From NCBI GenBank assembly GCA_003577305.1, contig QEVL01000009.1:1-64000 (forward strand): a stretch of 64,000 nt of DNA, in the 5' to 3' direction. Source of the stretch: Burkholderiales bacterium (GTDB lineage Bacteria; Pseudomonadota; Gammaproteobacteria; Burkholderiales; Burkholderiaceae_E). Positions 17,256-27,949 of the stretch are shown here, piece by piece. The notes under the pieces were generated by a model, which saw only the letters and a program-made list of their open reading frames with translations, was not told the DNA's origin and did no database searches. Position 1 is the first letter of the stretch. Every line of letters starts with the position of its first letter. A program made the position numbers and the translations under genes.

Positions 17256-18020
17256 ATGCAGGGCAATCAGTCGAATGCGGCCGCAGTGCGGGCGTTCCGT
17301 GTGCTCGAGGTGGTTGCCGCGCGAACCGACGGGTGCCTGCTCGCCGAGATCGTCGAGGCGCTTGCGCTGCCCAAGCAGACGGTGCACCGGTTGGTGGGCC
17401 AGCTTCAGCGCGCCGGGCTGATCATGCGCGAGCCCGCGGGGCGCCGGCTGCAACTGGGCGTGCGTGTCGAGCGCTTCGGAGTCGACGCGTTGATGAACGG
17501 CCCCTTGCGCCAGCAGCGCCGCGCGATCCTGCACCGACTCGTCGACAAGATCGGCGAGACCTGCAACCTGACGGCGCTCGCCGGAGTCGACGTCGTCTAC
17601 CTCGATCGCGTCGAGACTTCGTGGCCGCTGCGAATGATGCTCGCACCCGGATCGCACGTTCCGCTGCATGCGACCTCCAGCGGCAAGCTGCTGCTCAGCC
17701 TGTTGCCGAAGCTGCAGCGCGAGCGTCTGCTCGAGCAGATGACGCTGCGCGGTTACACCGGTTCGACCATCGTCGATCGCGACGTGCTCGTGCGCGAACT
17801 GGTCGAGACGCGCCGGCGGCGCGTCGGGATCAACCGGGCCGAACATCTGCGCGGCCTGAACGGGATCGCGGTGCCGGTCATGCTCGACCGGCAGCGCGCG
17901 TGCGCGGCGGTCGCGGTGCAGGCGCCCGAGGGACGCATGACGCTCGACGAATTGCTGGCCCAGGTGCCGCGGCTGCGCGAGGCGGCCGATGCGATGCGCG
18001 CGACTTTCGTATCCCCATGA
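17256..18020 (+). CDS. IclR-family transcriptional regulator
   Basis: A 254-residue regulator with an N-terminal winged helix-turn-helix (about 8-68; LAEIVEALALPKQTVHRLVG is the recognition region) and a C-terminal IclR effector domain containing PLHATSSGKLLLS. It is divergent from the tctC-led operon with 174 bases between starts. Directly upstream lies the inverted repeat TTCCG-N8-CGGAA (17226-17243), which could be its operator and would allow autoregulation. Its position suggests control of the transporter/ligase/dehydrogenase operon. SauR, the regulator of sulfoacetate clusters, also belongs to this family. Confidence 0.88.
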   Translation: MQGNQSNAAAVRAFRVLEVVAARTDGCLLAEIVEALALPKQTVHRLVGQLQRAGLIMREPAGRRLQLGVRVERFGVDALMNGPLRQQRRAILHRLVDKIGETCNLTALAGVDVVYLDRVETSWPLRMMLAPGSHVPLHATSSGKLLLSLLPKLQRERLLEQMTLRGYTGSTIVDRDVLVRELVETRRRRVGINRAEHLRGLNGIAVPVMLDRQRACAAVAVQAPEGRMTLDELLAQVPRLREAADAMRATFVSP

Positions 18021-18105
18021 CGAGGCATTCGATTGGCGCCACTGGTCGGCAAGTGGGAAGGCGACAACAGCTGAGACCGCCAGCCCCTGCAGGGTTGCGG
18101 CGCGG

Positions 18106-18134
18106 TTGACAGGCCGGAGCGACGCCCCCATATT
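18106..18134 (+). promoter_or_regulatory. Putative sigma-70 promoter of the TRAP operon
   Basis: A perfect -35 box TTGACA at 18106-18111 is followed after 17 bases by CATATT (four of six matches to TATAAT). It lies about 70 bases before the TRAP receptor start, with no other gene between. This is pattern matching only. Confidence 0.45.
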
Positions 18135-18205
18135 GGGTCACGGTCACAAGCAGAAGAAGGGATCGGCCCGCTCGCGGGCCGTGCCCGCAAACGGGGGGAG
18201 ACGAC

Positions 18206-19210
18206 ATGGCAGGCACGCTCAGGATCGGCGCGGCAATGGCGATCGCGCTGGCGTTCGCGTTCGGCGCAAGCGCAGCTGCGAACGCGCAGGAAATCAAGAT
18301 CTCGCACCAGTTCAAGGCGAACGCCGACGGCCGCGACCTCGCCGCGCGGGTGTTCGTCGAGGAGGTCACCCGGCAGGACAAGAACATCAAGTTCAGGATC
18401 TTCCCGTCGAGCTCGCTGGGCATCAAGCCGGTCGCACAATTCGACGCGCTGCAAAACGGCACGCTCGAGATGGCGATCTTTCCGATGTCCTACGCGGCGG
18501 GCAAGGCGAAGGAGTTCTCGGCTGTGATCCTGCCGGGCACGATCCCGAACCTCGACTTCGCGATGCGCCTGAAGAAATCTGCGTACCGGCAGAAGCTGCA
18601 GGAACTCGCCCAACGGAACGGCGTGCACATCGTCACCTGGTGGTGGACCCCGGGTGGCTTCGCCGCGAAAGACCGCGACATCACCGATCCGAAGTCGGTG
18701 GCGGGGCTGAAGATGCGCGCGGCCGATCCCACCTTCGAATCGATGCTGAAGGCCGCGGGTTCCTCGGTGGTCAGCATGGCCTCGAGCGAACTGTATCCGG
18801 CGCTGCAGTCCGGCGTGCTCAACGCCACGCTCACTTCGGCCGAAACCTTCGTCAGCATGCGCCTGTACGAGCAGACGAAGCACGCGACGGTGCCGGGCGA
18901 CTACACGCTGTGGATGCTCATGCAGCCGCTGGTGATGTCGAAGCAGCACTGGGACAAGCTCACGCCGGCGCAGCAGAAGATCTTCGAGGAGGCGGCGGAC
19001 AAGTCCGACGAGTACTTCCTGAAGCTGCAGCGCGAGGCCGGCGAGAAGATGGCCGAGGCCTATCGCAAGGCCGGCGGCAAGGTGCACCAGATGACCAAGG
19101 CCGAGTTCGACGAATGGCTCGCACTGGCGAAGGAGACCTCCTGGAAGGAGTTCGCCGCGATCTCGCCCGAGGCCAAGGACCTGATGGACGCGCTGCTGCA
19201 GGTCAAGTAA
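18206..19210 (+). CDS. TRAP transporter periplasmic receptor, DctP family
   Basis: A 334-residue solute receptor with a cleavable signal peptide (cleavage after ANA near residue 27). The mature protein begins QEIKISHQFKANADGRDLAA and carries the family region PKSVAGLKMRAADPTF, containing the arginine that usually pairs with the substrate carboxylate. The start is preceded by GGGGGGAGACGAC. It is the first gene of a DctP-DctQ-DctM operon and delivers a carboxylate-type ligand to the two membrane subunits; the ligand itself is unknown. Confidence 0.9.
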   Translation: MAGTLRIGAAMAIALAFAFGASAAANAQEIKISHQFKANADGRDLAARVFVEEVTRQDKNIKFRIFPSSSLGIKPVAQFDALQNGTLEMAIFPMSYAAGKAKEFSAVILPGTIPNLDFAMRLKKSAYRQKLQELAQRNGVHIVTWWWTPGGFAAKDRDITDPKSVAGLKMRAADPTFESMLKAAGSSVVSMASSELYPALQSGVLNATLTSAETFVSMRLYEQTKHATVPGDYTLWMLMQPLVMSKQHWDKLTPAQQKIFEEAADKSDEYFLKLQREAGEKMAEAYRKAGGKVHQMTKAEFDEWLALAKETSWKEFAAISPEAKDLMDALLQVK

Positions 19211-19217
19211 GCGGCGC

Positions 19218-19712
19218 ATGCGCGCTTTCGTCCGGGCGATCGACCGCCTCGGCGACCTGCTGGCGGTCGTCGCGGCGGTGCTGCTGGCAGCCGCCTCGGC
19301 CGTCATCACCTGGAGCGTGATCTACCGGGCGCTGGGCAACTCCACTTTCTGGGAGATCGAGTTCTCGGTCTACATGATGGTGGCGTCGCTGTTCCTCGCC
19401 TCGCCGTACACGCTGCGCACCAACGGCCACGTCGGCGTCGACCTGCTGTCGCACTATCTGCCGCAGCGCCACCGCAGGCGCCTGGCCACGATCGTGGCGA
19501 TCGTCGGCATGCTGGTCTGCCTGTACCTGGCGGTGCTGGGCGGCGAACTCGCCTGGGAGTCGTTCCTGCGCGGCGAGCGCAGCGAGAGCACCTGGGCGCC
19601 GCGCAAGTGGCCGCTGTACCTGACGATGCCGGTCGGGCTCGGCCTGACCGCGCTGCAATACCTGGTCGAGCTGATGCGCTCGCCTGCGCCGGAGCGCCTC
19701 GCGCATGACTGA
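19218..19712 (+). CDS. TRAP transporter small permease, DctQ family
   Basis: A 164-residue protein with four membrane helices; ALGNSTFWEIEFSVYMMVAS and RTNGHVGVDLLSHYLPQRHR are typical DctQ stretches. It starts 7 bases after the receptor gene and overlaps the large permease start by 8 bases. It forms the membrane complex with DctM and is needed for sodium-driven uptake. Confidence 0.88.
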   Translation: MRAFVRAIDRLGDLLAVVAAVLLAAASAVITWSVIYRALGNSTFWEIEFSVYMMVASLFLASPYTLRTNGHVGVDLLSHYLPQRHRRRLATIVAIVGMLVCLYLAVLGGELAWESFLRGERSESTWAPRKWPLYLTMPVGLGLTALQYLVELMRSPAPERLAHD

Positions 19713-21015
19713 GATGCAGGTCGGCCTGCTGATCCTGGTGATCACGCTCTTGGTGCTGTTCTCGGGCCTGCCGATCGCCTGGGGGCTGACGCTGGTCTCG
19801 CTGGGCTTTCTCGTGGCGTTCCAGGGATTCGGCAGCATCGCGAACGTACCGATCGTGATGATGGACGAGCTGGCGTCGTTCGCGCTGCTGACGATCCCGT
19901 TGTTCGTGCTGCTGGGTGCCGCGATCGGATCGTCGGCGGCGGGCCGCGACATCTACGAGTCGCTGCATCGGTGGCTCGCGCGCGTGCCTGGCGGGCTGGT
20001 GATCGCGAACATTCTCGCCTGCGGCGTCTTCTCGGCGATCTGCGGCTCGAGCCCGGCAACCGCGGCGGCGATCGGCAAGGCGGGCGTTCCCGAGATGCTG
20101 CGCCGCGGCGTGTCGCCGGCGCTGGCCACCGGCTCGATCTGCGCGGGCGGCACGCTGGGCATCCTGATCCCGCCGTCGATCACGATGATCCTGTACGGGC
20201 TGGCGACCGAAACCTCGATCGGGCGACTGTTCCTGGCCGGCATCGTGCCGGGCGTTCTGCTGGTCGTGTTCTTCTCCCTCTACGCCTGGCTGGCCACGCT
20301 GCTGTCGCGTCGCGGGATCGGAACCGAAGCCGCCCGCTACACGCTGGCGCAGAAGATGCACGGGCTCGGGCGCGTCTCGCCGTTCATCGCGATCATCGTC
20401 GCGATCGCCTACGCGATGTACGGGGGCCTCGCAACGCCGTCGGAGGTGGCGGCGATCTCGGCGGTGCTCGCGATGACCCTGGTCGTCGCGATCTACCGCG
20501 CCTGGCGCGCGCAGGACCTCTGGCGGATCATGAGCGAGACGGTGCGCGAGTCGACGATGATCCTGATGATCATCGGCGCGGCGGCGATCTTCTCGTACAT
20601 GATGTCGCTGCTCTACGTGACGCAGACCGCCGCGCAGGCGATGGTCGATCTCGGCCTGAATCGCTGGGTGCTGATGCTGGCGATCAACGCGTTCCTGCTG
20701 CTTGCCGGCTGCTTCCTGCCGCCGGTGGCGATCATCGTGATGGTAATGCCGATCCTCACTCCGGTGCTGGAGGCCAACAATTTCGACCTGATCTGGTTCG
20801 CGGTGATCCTGACGATCAACCTCGAGGTCGGTCTGATCACCCCCCCGGTAGGGCTGAACCTGTACGTGCTCAGGGGGGTTGCGCCGCAGGTGCCGCTTGG
20901 GACCGTGCTGCTGGGCGCGATGCCGTTCGTCGTGATCATGCTGCTCACCATGGTGCTGCTGGCCTTCGTGCCGGAGCTCGCCACCTGGCTGCCCAGCCAG
21001 ATGATGGGCGGGTAG
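19705..21015 (+). CDS. TRAP transporter large permease, DctM family
   Basis: A 436-residue permease with about twelve membrane segments. Conserved elements visible include FSGLPIAWGLTLVSLGFL at the start, the SSPATAAAIGKAGVPEMLRR segment, GTLGILIPPSITMILYG in the middle, and NLEVGLITPPVGLNLYVLRG near the end. Length and motifs are normal for DctM. It completes the operon; the following 180 bases hold no gene. Confidence 0.92.
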   Translation: MTEMQVGLLILVITLLVLFSGLPIAWGLTLVSLGFLVAFQGFGSIANVPIVMMDELASFALLTIPLFVLLGAAIGSSAAGRDIYESLHRWLARVPGGLVIANILACGVFSAICGSSPATAAAIGKAGVPEMLRRGVSPALATGSICAGGTLGILIPPSITMILYGLATETSIGRLFLAGIVPGVLLVVFFSLYAWLATLLSRRGIGTEAARYTLAQKMHGLGRVSPFIAIIVAIAYAMYGGLATPSEVAAISAVLAMTLVVAIYRAWRAQDLWRIMSETVRESTMILMIIGAAAIFSYMMSLLYVTQTAAQAMVDLGLNRWVLMLAINAFLLLAGCFLPPVAIIVMVMPILTPVLEANNFDLIWFAVILTINLEVGLITPPVGLNLYVLRGVAPQVPLGTVLLGAMPFVVIMLLTMVLLAFVPELATWLPSQMMGG

Positions 21016-21122
21016 GCGGGCCCCGGCGGCCGGTGCCTGGCGGCGCCGCCCCCCTGCTTCTGTCGACGACGGCCATGCTGCGGGCTCCTCGGGCATGCCG
21101 TATCGGGAATTGAGTCGAATAA

Positions 21123-21151
21123 TTGTCCGTCGTATATTGATGGAGTATTCT
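21123..21151 (+). promoter_or_regulatory. Possible promoter before the recombinase remnant/egtD frame
   Basis: An AT-rich patch unusual for this GC-rich sequence contains TTGTCC, 17 bases, then TATTCT (four of six matches in each hexamer). It lies 48 bases before the recombinase-like start and could drive the remnant and egtD. Confidence 0.25.
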
Positions 21152-21198
21152 CGAAGCCAGGGTGACCGACGCGACAACCGAACGATCCGGGTGCAGCC

Positions 21199-22788
21199 AT
21201 GCCAGGCATGCGTTCCACCGATTCTCACCAGTCGACCGCCGGCCCGGCCGATGCGCCCGCGGTCAGCCTCGCCGACCTGCAGGTCTGGATCGAGGCGAGC
21301 TCCGGGCTCGCCGCGCGTGACCGGCGCGACTGCCGGGCGGCGATCCGTGCGCTGTGCGCGATGCTCGGCAGCGACGCGGCGGCGACGCCGGCCGACGCGG
21401 CCGAACTCGATCGCCGGCTGGCCCGGGTGCCGAAGCCGGCCCGGGGCCGCGCCGACAAGACGGTGGCCAACATACGCTGGCGCTTGAGGCGGGCGATTGC
21501 GCTGCATGGCGGCGAGACCGGCCCGGCCCCCCGCGACACTGCGCTCACGCCGCACTGGGCGGCGCTGCGCGAGCGGCTGCCCACGCGGCGGCTGCGCTAC
21601 GGGCTGTCGCGGCTGATTCGCGAGGCGTCGGCGGCCGGCGTCGAGCCGCAGATGGTGTCGGACGCGCTGCTCGAGGCGATTGCCGGGCGCCTCGCGGCGA
21701 GCGCGGGGGAAGCGCGGGCGCGGGCGTTTCGCCGTCAGGCGGCGGAGTGCTGGAACGAGGCGGCGGGGCTGGTCGCGGGCTGGCCGCGGCTGCGGCTCGC
21801 CTCGCCCGCTCGCCCGGCGCGCCCGTCACAGCTGCCGCTCGACGCGTTTCCGATCACTTTCCGGCGCGACCTCGAGCGCTATCTGGCCTGGGCGGCGCAT
21901 TCGGGGCGGCTTTCCCGCGACGGCTCCTCCCGCAGCCTCTCGCCGTCCACAGTGCGGCTGCGCGGCGAGCACCTGCGGCTGGCGGCCTCGGCGCTGGCGC
22001 GCCGGCTCGGCTACCCGCGCCGGGTGATCAGCCTCGCGACGCTGGTCGAGCCGGTCAACTTCAAGCTACTGCTGGGCGAATACCTCGGGCCGGGCGGCGA
22101 GCGGCAGGCGGGTACGTTCGCGCGCGGGCTCGCGGTCACCCTCTTCGGCGTTGCCCGCCAGTGGGTCAAGGCGCCGGCGTCGCAACTCGACCAGCTGGGG
22201 CACTACAAACGCCGCCTCGGCGGGGGTGTCGCGCCCCGGCGCGCCGGGAGCGATCGCCTGGCGCTCGAGCGCTTCGCCGATCCGGCGACGCTCGCTGCAC
22301 TGCGGACGCTGCCCGAGCGCCTGTTCGCGGAGGCGGCCGGCGGGCGCTCGCTGCAGCCGCGGGCGGTGCGCAAGGCGCAGCTCGCGGTGGCCCTCGCGCT
22401 GTTGCTCACGGCGCCGCTGCGCCTCGGGCAACTGGCCGGCCTGAGGCTGGGGCACGAATTGCGCCGGCCCTCCGGGCGGCACGGTCCGATGTCGCTCGTG
22501 GCCGGCGATGCGGCGGCAGCGCCCGAATGCGCGATCGTCGGGCCGGCGAAAGCGATCGTCGACGACTACCTCGACCACTGCCACGCGGCGCTGCTGCCGA
22601 ATCCCGAGGCCTGGTTGTTCCTGCGATCCGACGGATCGCGTTGGGGTGAAGCGGCGCTGCGTCACGGCATCGCGGCCGAAACGCGGCGGGCGATCGGCAT
22701 CGCGTCGACTCCTGGCCGGTTGAGGCAACTCGCCGCAGCGAACACCGGGCGTAGCATGACGGTTTGCCAGCCAACGGGGAGGGGCACG
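21199..22788 (+). pseudogene. Tyrosine-recombinase (integrase) remnant lacking the catalytic C-terminus
   Basis: About 530 codons that read like a tyrosine site-specific recombinase: a helical N-terminal arm with DRRDCRAAIRALCAM, a core-binding-like region, and the first catalytic box TAPLRLGQLAGLRL, which holds the expected arginine. The next region, where families have H-x-x-R and then the nucleophilic tyrosine, is reduced to GRLRQLAAANTGRS and the frame then runs without a stop into egtD. The histidine box and tyrosine are missing, so recombination activity is not expected. It is probably a truncated relic joined to egtD by deletion. Its codon use looks like the rest of the window. Confidence 0.6.
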
Positions 22789-23889
22789 ATGCCGACCCGA
22801 ATCGAGCCGACCGGCCCGGGCCCGATCGGCATGGAGCCGGCGCAGGCGCAGGCGCAGCGGAGCGGGGCCGGGCGGCGCGACACCGAGGGCCCGCCGGATG
22901 CGCACGACTCGCAGCGCGCCGAGCGCGACGCGCTGCTCGCGGGCCTGTGCGCGCCGCAGGCCCGGATCGCGCCGAAATACCTCTACGACTCGCTGGGTTC
23001 GGCGCTCTTCGACGCGATCACCGAACTCGACGAGTACTATCCGACGCGCACCGAGCGCGCGATCCTTCGTACGCACGAGCGCGAGATCGCGGCAGCCTTC
23101 GGGCGCGCCGGCTGCACGCTGATCGACCTCGGGGCGGGCAACGGCGAGAAGGCGGCCAGCCTGTTTCCGGTGCTGCGTCCGCGCGAGTACGTGGCGCTCG
23201 ACATCTCGGTCGACTACCTGCAGCGCTCGCTCGAAGCGCTGCAGCGGCGCTTTCCGCAGATCGTGATGACCGCCATCGGTGCCGACCTGGCGCGGCCGCT
23301 GGTGCTGCCCGCACGCCTTGCGCGCGAGGGGCGGCTGTTCTTCTATCCGGGTTCATCGATCGGCAACCTCACGCCCGACGAGGCGCGGCGCTTTCTCGCC
23401 GGGCTGTGCGCCGCGCTCGACGAGACCGGCGGGCTGCTGATCGGCATCGACCTGCTGAAGGACCCGGCCACGCTGCAGGCCGCCTACGACGATCCGCTGG
23501 GTGTGACCGCCGCGTTCAACCTCAACGTGCTGCGCAGGGCCAACCGCATCGCGGGCACCGACTTCGCGCCGGCCGACTGGCGCCACGTCGCGTATTTCGA
23601 GCCGGCGCACGGGCGCATCGAGATGCACCTGGAAGCCTGCCGTGCGCTGCGCGTGAGCTGGCCGGGCGGCGAGCGTCGTTTCGCCGCCGGCGAGCGCATT
23701 CACACCGAGAATTCGTACAAGTACCGGCTCGGCGAGTTCGCCGCGCTGCTCGCCGACGCCGGCTTCGCGCTGCAGGCGCACTGGAGCGACGAGCGCGAGT
23801 GGTTCGCGGTGCTGCTCGCGCGCCCGCAGTCTCAGCGCACCGGACAGGCGAACAGTTCCACCGTTCCGGTGTCGACGCCGGCACGCTGA
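22789..23889 (+). CDS. egtD: L-histidine N-alpha-methyltransferase EgtD-like
   Basis: EgtD trimethylates histidine to hercynine with S-adenosylmethionine, the first step of ergothioneine synthesis. The SAM loop LIDLGAGNGEKAASLF lies near residues 111-126, YPGSSIGNLTPDEARRFL at 186-203, LLKDPATLQAAYDDPLGVTA at 222-241 and the substrate-recognition element HTENSYKY at 305-312, where the glutamate and serine match residues contacting the imidazole in known EgtD. ATG 22789 follows GGGGAGGGG at good spacing, so it is favoured although the frame is open upstream into a recombinase remnant. The N-terminal 45 residues are low-complexity. No egtB partner is in the window. The 3' end overlaps the convergent DUF1850 gene by 58 bases. 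Confidence 0.86.
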   Translation: MPTRIEPTGPGPIGMEPAQAQAQRSGAGRRDTEGPPDAHDSQRAERDALLAGLCAPQARIAPKYLYDSLGSALFDAITELDEYYPTRTERAILRTHEREIAAAFGRAGCTLIDLGAGNGEKAASLFPVLRPREYVALDISVDYLQRSLEALQRRFPQIVMTAIGADLARPLVLPARLAREGRLFFYPGSSIGNLTPDEARRFLAGLCAALDETGGLLIGIDLLKDPATLQAAYDDPLGVTAAFNLNVLRRANRIAGTDFAPADWRHVAYFEPAHGRIEMHLEACRALRVSWPGGERRFAAGERIHTENSYKYRLGEFAALLADAGFALQAHWSDEREWFAVLLARPQSQRTGQANSSTVPVSTPAR

Positions 23890-24211
23890 CGCAAGGGCCG
23901 GCAACCGGTGCCGGCGCACAGTTGCCAGTCGTCGGTGAAGCCGGAGAGCGCAAGCCGCAGCCGGGGGACTTCGAGCCCGCCCGGCGCGTGCCATGTCCCG
24001 TTGCGCAGCACGGCCCCCTGGGGCGGTTCCATGCCCGCGCCCGAACCGCGCACGCGCGATTCGACCAGCACGAGGCTGCGGCGATCCGGATCGATGCGCC
24101 AGTCTTCTTCCCAGGCCACCTTTTCGATCGAGTGGGTCCACGAGAGCGTGAAGCGCTCGACCGGCAATGCCGCGACGATCGAAGTCGCCACGGCCAGGCA
24201 CAGGCCGACGC

Positions 24212-24215
<4 letters not shown>
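23832..24215 (-). CDS. DUF1850 protein of a TRAP transporter operon
   Basis: A 127-residue protein starting with a hydrophobic export/anchor segment (SVGLCLAVATSIVAALPV), followed by FTLSWTHSIEKVAWEEDWRI, the hallmark of DUF1850. Genes of this family accompany fused TRAP permeases and TAXI receptors, as here, but no function is established. Its ATG overlaps the stop of the fused permease. Cysteines occur in the C-terminal part (AGTGCRPL and FACPVR), suggesting a periplasmic disulfide. Confidence 0.82.
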
Positions 24216-26278
<2,063 letters not shown>

Positions 26279-26378
26279 ACGGAGGTCTCGAGACACGGGC
26301 GGGGACGGGTGCGGCGGATGTGCGCGCCGCGACGACGACGGCGGGCGGGCACGACGGCCGGCCCGCCCCCGGGGGCGC

Positions 26379-27332
26379 TTACTTGAGGATGCCTTTTTCG
26401 CGATAGAACTTCTCGGCGCCGGGATGCAGCGGCAGCGGCATGCCGGCCAGGGCCTTGTCGAGCCTGATGCTCTTCGCGGCCGAATGCGCCGAGACCATCT
26501 GGTCGAGGTTGTCGAACAGCGCCTTGGTCATCTTGTAGGCGATCTCGTCGGACACGCCGCTGTGGCTGACCAGGAAGTTGTTGACCGCGGTCGTCGGCAC
26601 GGCGGCGTCCTGGCCTTCATAGGTGCCGGCGGGAATCGTCATCGCCTGGTAGGCCGGGTCTCCGATCTTCGCGATCACGTCGGCCGGCACCGGGACGACG
26701 ACGATCTTCACCGAGGTGGCGAGGTCGCGGATCGACGCGACTCCGAGGCCGGCCGATTGCAGGGTGGCGTCGAGCTGGCGGTTCTTGATGAGTTCGACCG
26801 ACTCGCCGAACGGCAGGTACTCGACCTTGCCGAGATCCTGGTACGACAGGCCGGCCGCCTTGAAGACCGCGCGCGCATTGAGTTCGGTGCCCGAGCGCGG
26901 CGCGCCGACCGAGACGCGCTTGCCCTTGAGGTCGGCGAGGGTCTTGATGCCCGACTGGGCGCTCGCGATGATCTGGATGTAGTTGGGGTAGATGGCCGCG
27001 ATGCCGCGCAGCTTGTCCAGCGGGGCCTTGAAGCCGACTTCGGCGTTGCCCTTCCAGGCGTCGGAGAGCGCGTCGCCCAGCGTGAACGCGATCTCGCCGC
27101 GGCCGGCCTGCAGCAGGTTCAGGTTCTCGACCGAGGCCTTGGTCGACTGCACCGACGACTTGGCTTCCGGGATGGCCTTGCTGTAGATCTGCGACAGCCC
27201 GACGCCGAGCGGGTAGTAGACGCCGCTGGTGCCGCCGGTGAGCACGTTGATGAACTGCTGCGCATGGGCAGCGCCGCTCAGACCGAAGCCGATCGCTGCC
27301 GCTACCATCAATCCGCGGATGCCATATTTCAT
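26379..27332 (-). CDS. TAXI-family TRAP solute receptor
   Basis: A 317-residue periplasmic receptor. ATG 27332 has AGGAG at the right distance, and the signal peptide ends with AAHA before QQFINVLTGGTSGVYYPLGV, the TAXI-family signature. LKGKRVSVGAPRSGTELNAR in the middle is also typical. TAXI receptors bind glutamate, succinate or other acids in the few studied cases. It is the first gene of the operon with the fused permease and DUF1850 protein, and is divergent from the small membrane protein at 27378 with only 45 bases between starts. Confidence 0.9.
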   Translation of the reverse strand: MKYGIRGLMVAAAIGFGLSGAAHAQQFINVLTGGTSGVYYPLGVGLSQIYSKAIPEAKSSVQSTKASVENLNLLQAGRGEIAFTLGDALSDAWKGNAEVGFKAPLDKLRGIAAIYPNYIQIIASAQSGIKTLADLKGKRVSVGAPRSGTELNARAVFKAAGLSYQDLGKVEYLPFGESVELIKNRQLDATLQSAGLGVASIRDLATSVKIVVVPVPADVIAKIGDPAYQAMTIPAGTYEGQDAAVPTTAVNNFLVSHSGVSDEIAYKMTKALFDNLDQMVSAHSAAKSIRLDKALAGMPLPLHPGAEKFYREKGILK

Positions 27333-27377
27333 GAGATCTCCTTTGCTCGGGAAGTCATGGTCGGAAGGTACCGGATT

Positions 27378-27947
27378 ATGACAGGCATCATGGGCCGCGT
27401 GCGGCGTGCCTGCATGACCGGCTCCGGGCGGCTGCAGGCCTGTCGCACACGGCTGCAGGGGTCCTGGGCCTGGAAGGCCGTCGTCGCGGGCTCGTGCGGC
27501 ACGCTTGCCCATTCGTCGCTGATGTACCTGAAGGCGCGCACCGGACTGCTGCCGGCGTTCCAGCCCTACGAGAGCCTGCAGGCTGCGCTGGGCAACTGGA
27601 TCGGCGCTTCGGTGGGTCCGGCGGTGCCCTGGGCGCTCTCGTTCCTCAACGGCGCGACGCTCATGGGGTTCCTGTTCGCGCGCGTTTCCCGCTTTCTTCC
27701 GGGCAGGCACGGCGCGGCCAAGGGTCTGGTCTTCGGGCTGATCGGATGGCTGGTGATGGGCACGGTGTTCTTTCCGCTGGTCGGCCTCGGTCCGTTCGCC
27801 ACCGGCGCCGGACCGGGCGTGATGCCGGGCCTGTTTTCGCTCGCGATGCTGCTCGCGTACGGCGTGGTGATGGGTAGCGTGTACGCTTGGCTGAACCGGA
27901 TTTCGCGCGCAGGGCCCGATGCGGTGCCCGACGGACGGAGAAACTGA
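27378..27947 (+). CDS. Small hydrophobic membrane protein, unknown function
   Basis: A 189-residue protein with a basic N-terminal tail (about 35 residues) and four predicted membrane segments, including KGLVFGLIGWLVMGTVFFPL and LFSLAMLLAYGVVMGSVYAW. It resembles hypothetical membrane proteins often left unnamed (possibly the DUF6789 group; recall only). The true start may be one of the internal ATGs at 27390 or 27414. It is followed after 2 bases by the mechanosensitive channel gene, suggesting cotranscription. Confidence 0.65.
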   Translation: MTGIMGRVRRACMTGSGRLQACRTRLQGSWAWKAVVAGSCGTLAHSSLMYLKARTGLLPAFQPYESLQAALGNWIGASVGPAVPWALSFLNGATLMGFLFARVSRFLPGRHGAAKGLVFGLIGWLVMGTVFFPLVGLGPFATGAGPGVMPGLFSLAMLLAYGVVMGSVYAWLNRISRAGPDAVPDGRRN

Positions 27948-27949
27948 AG

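Noticed and set aside
21199..22788. A functional site-specific recombinase.
   Set aside because: The H-x-x-R box and the catalytic tyrosine are missing, so only a remnant is annotated.
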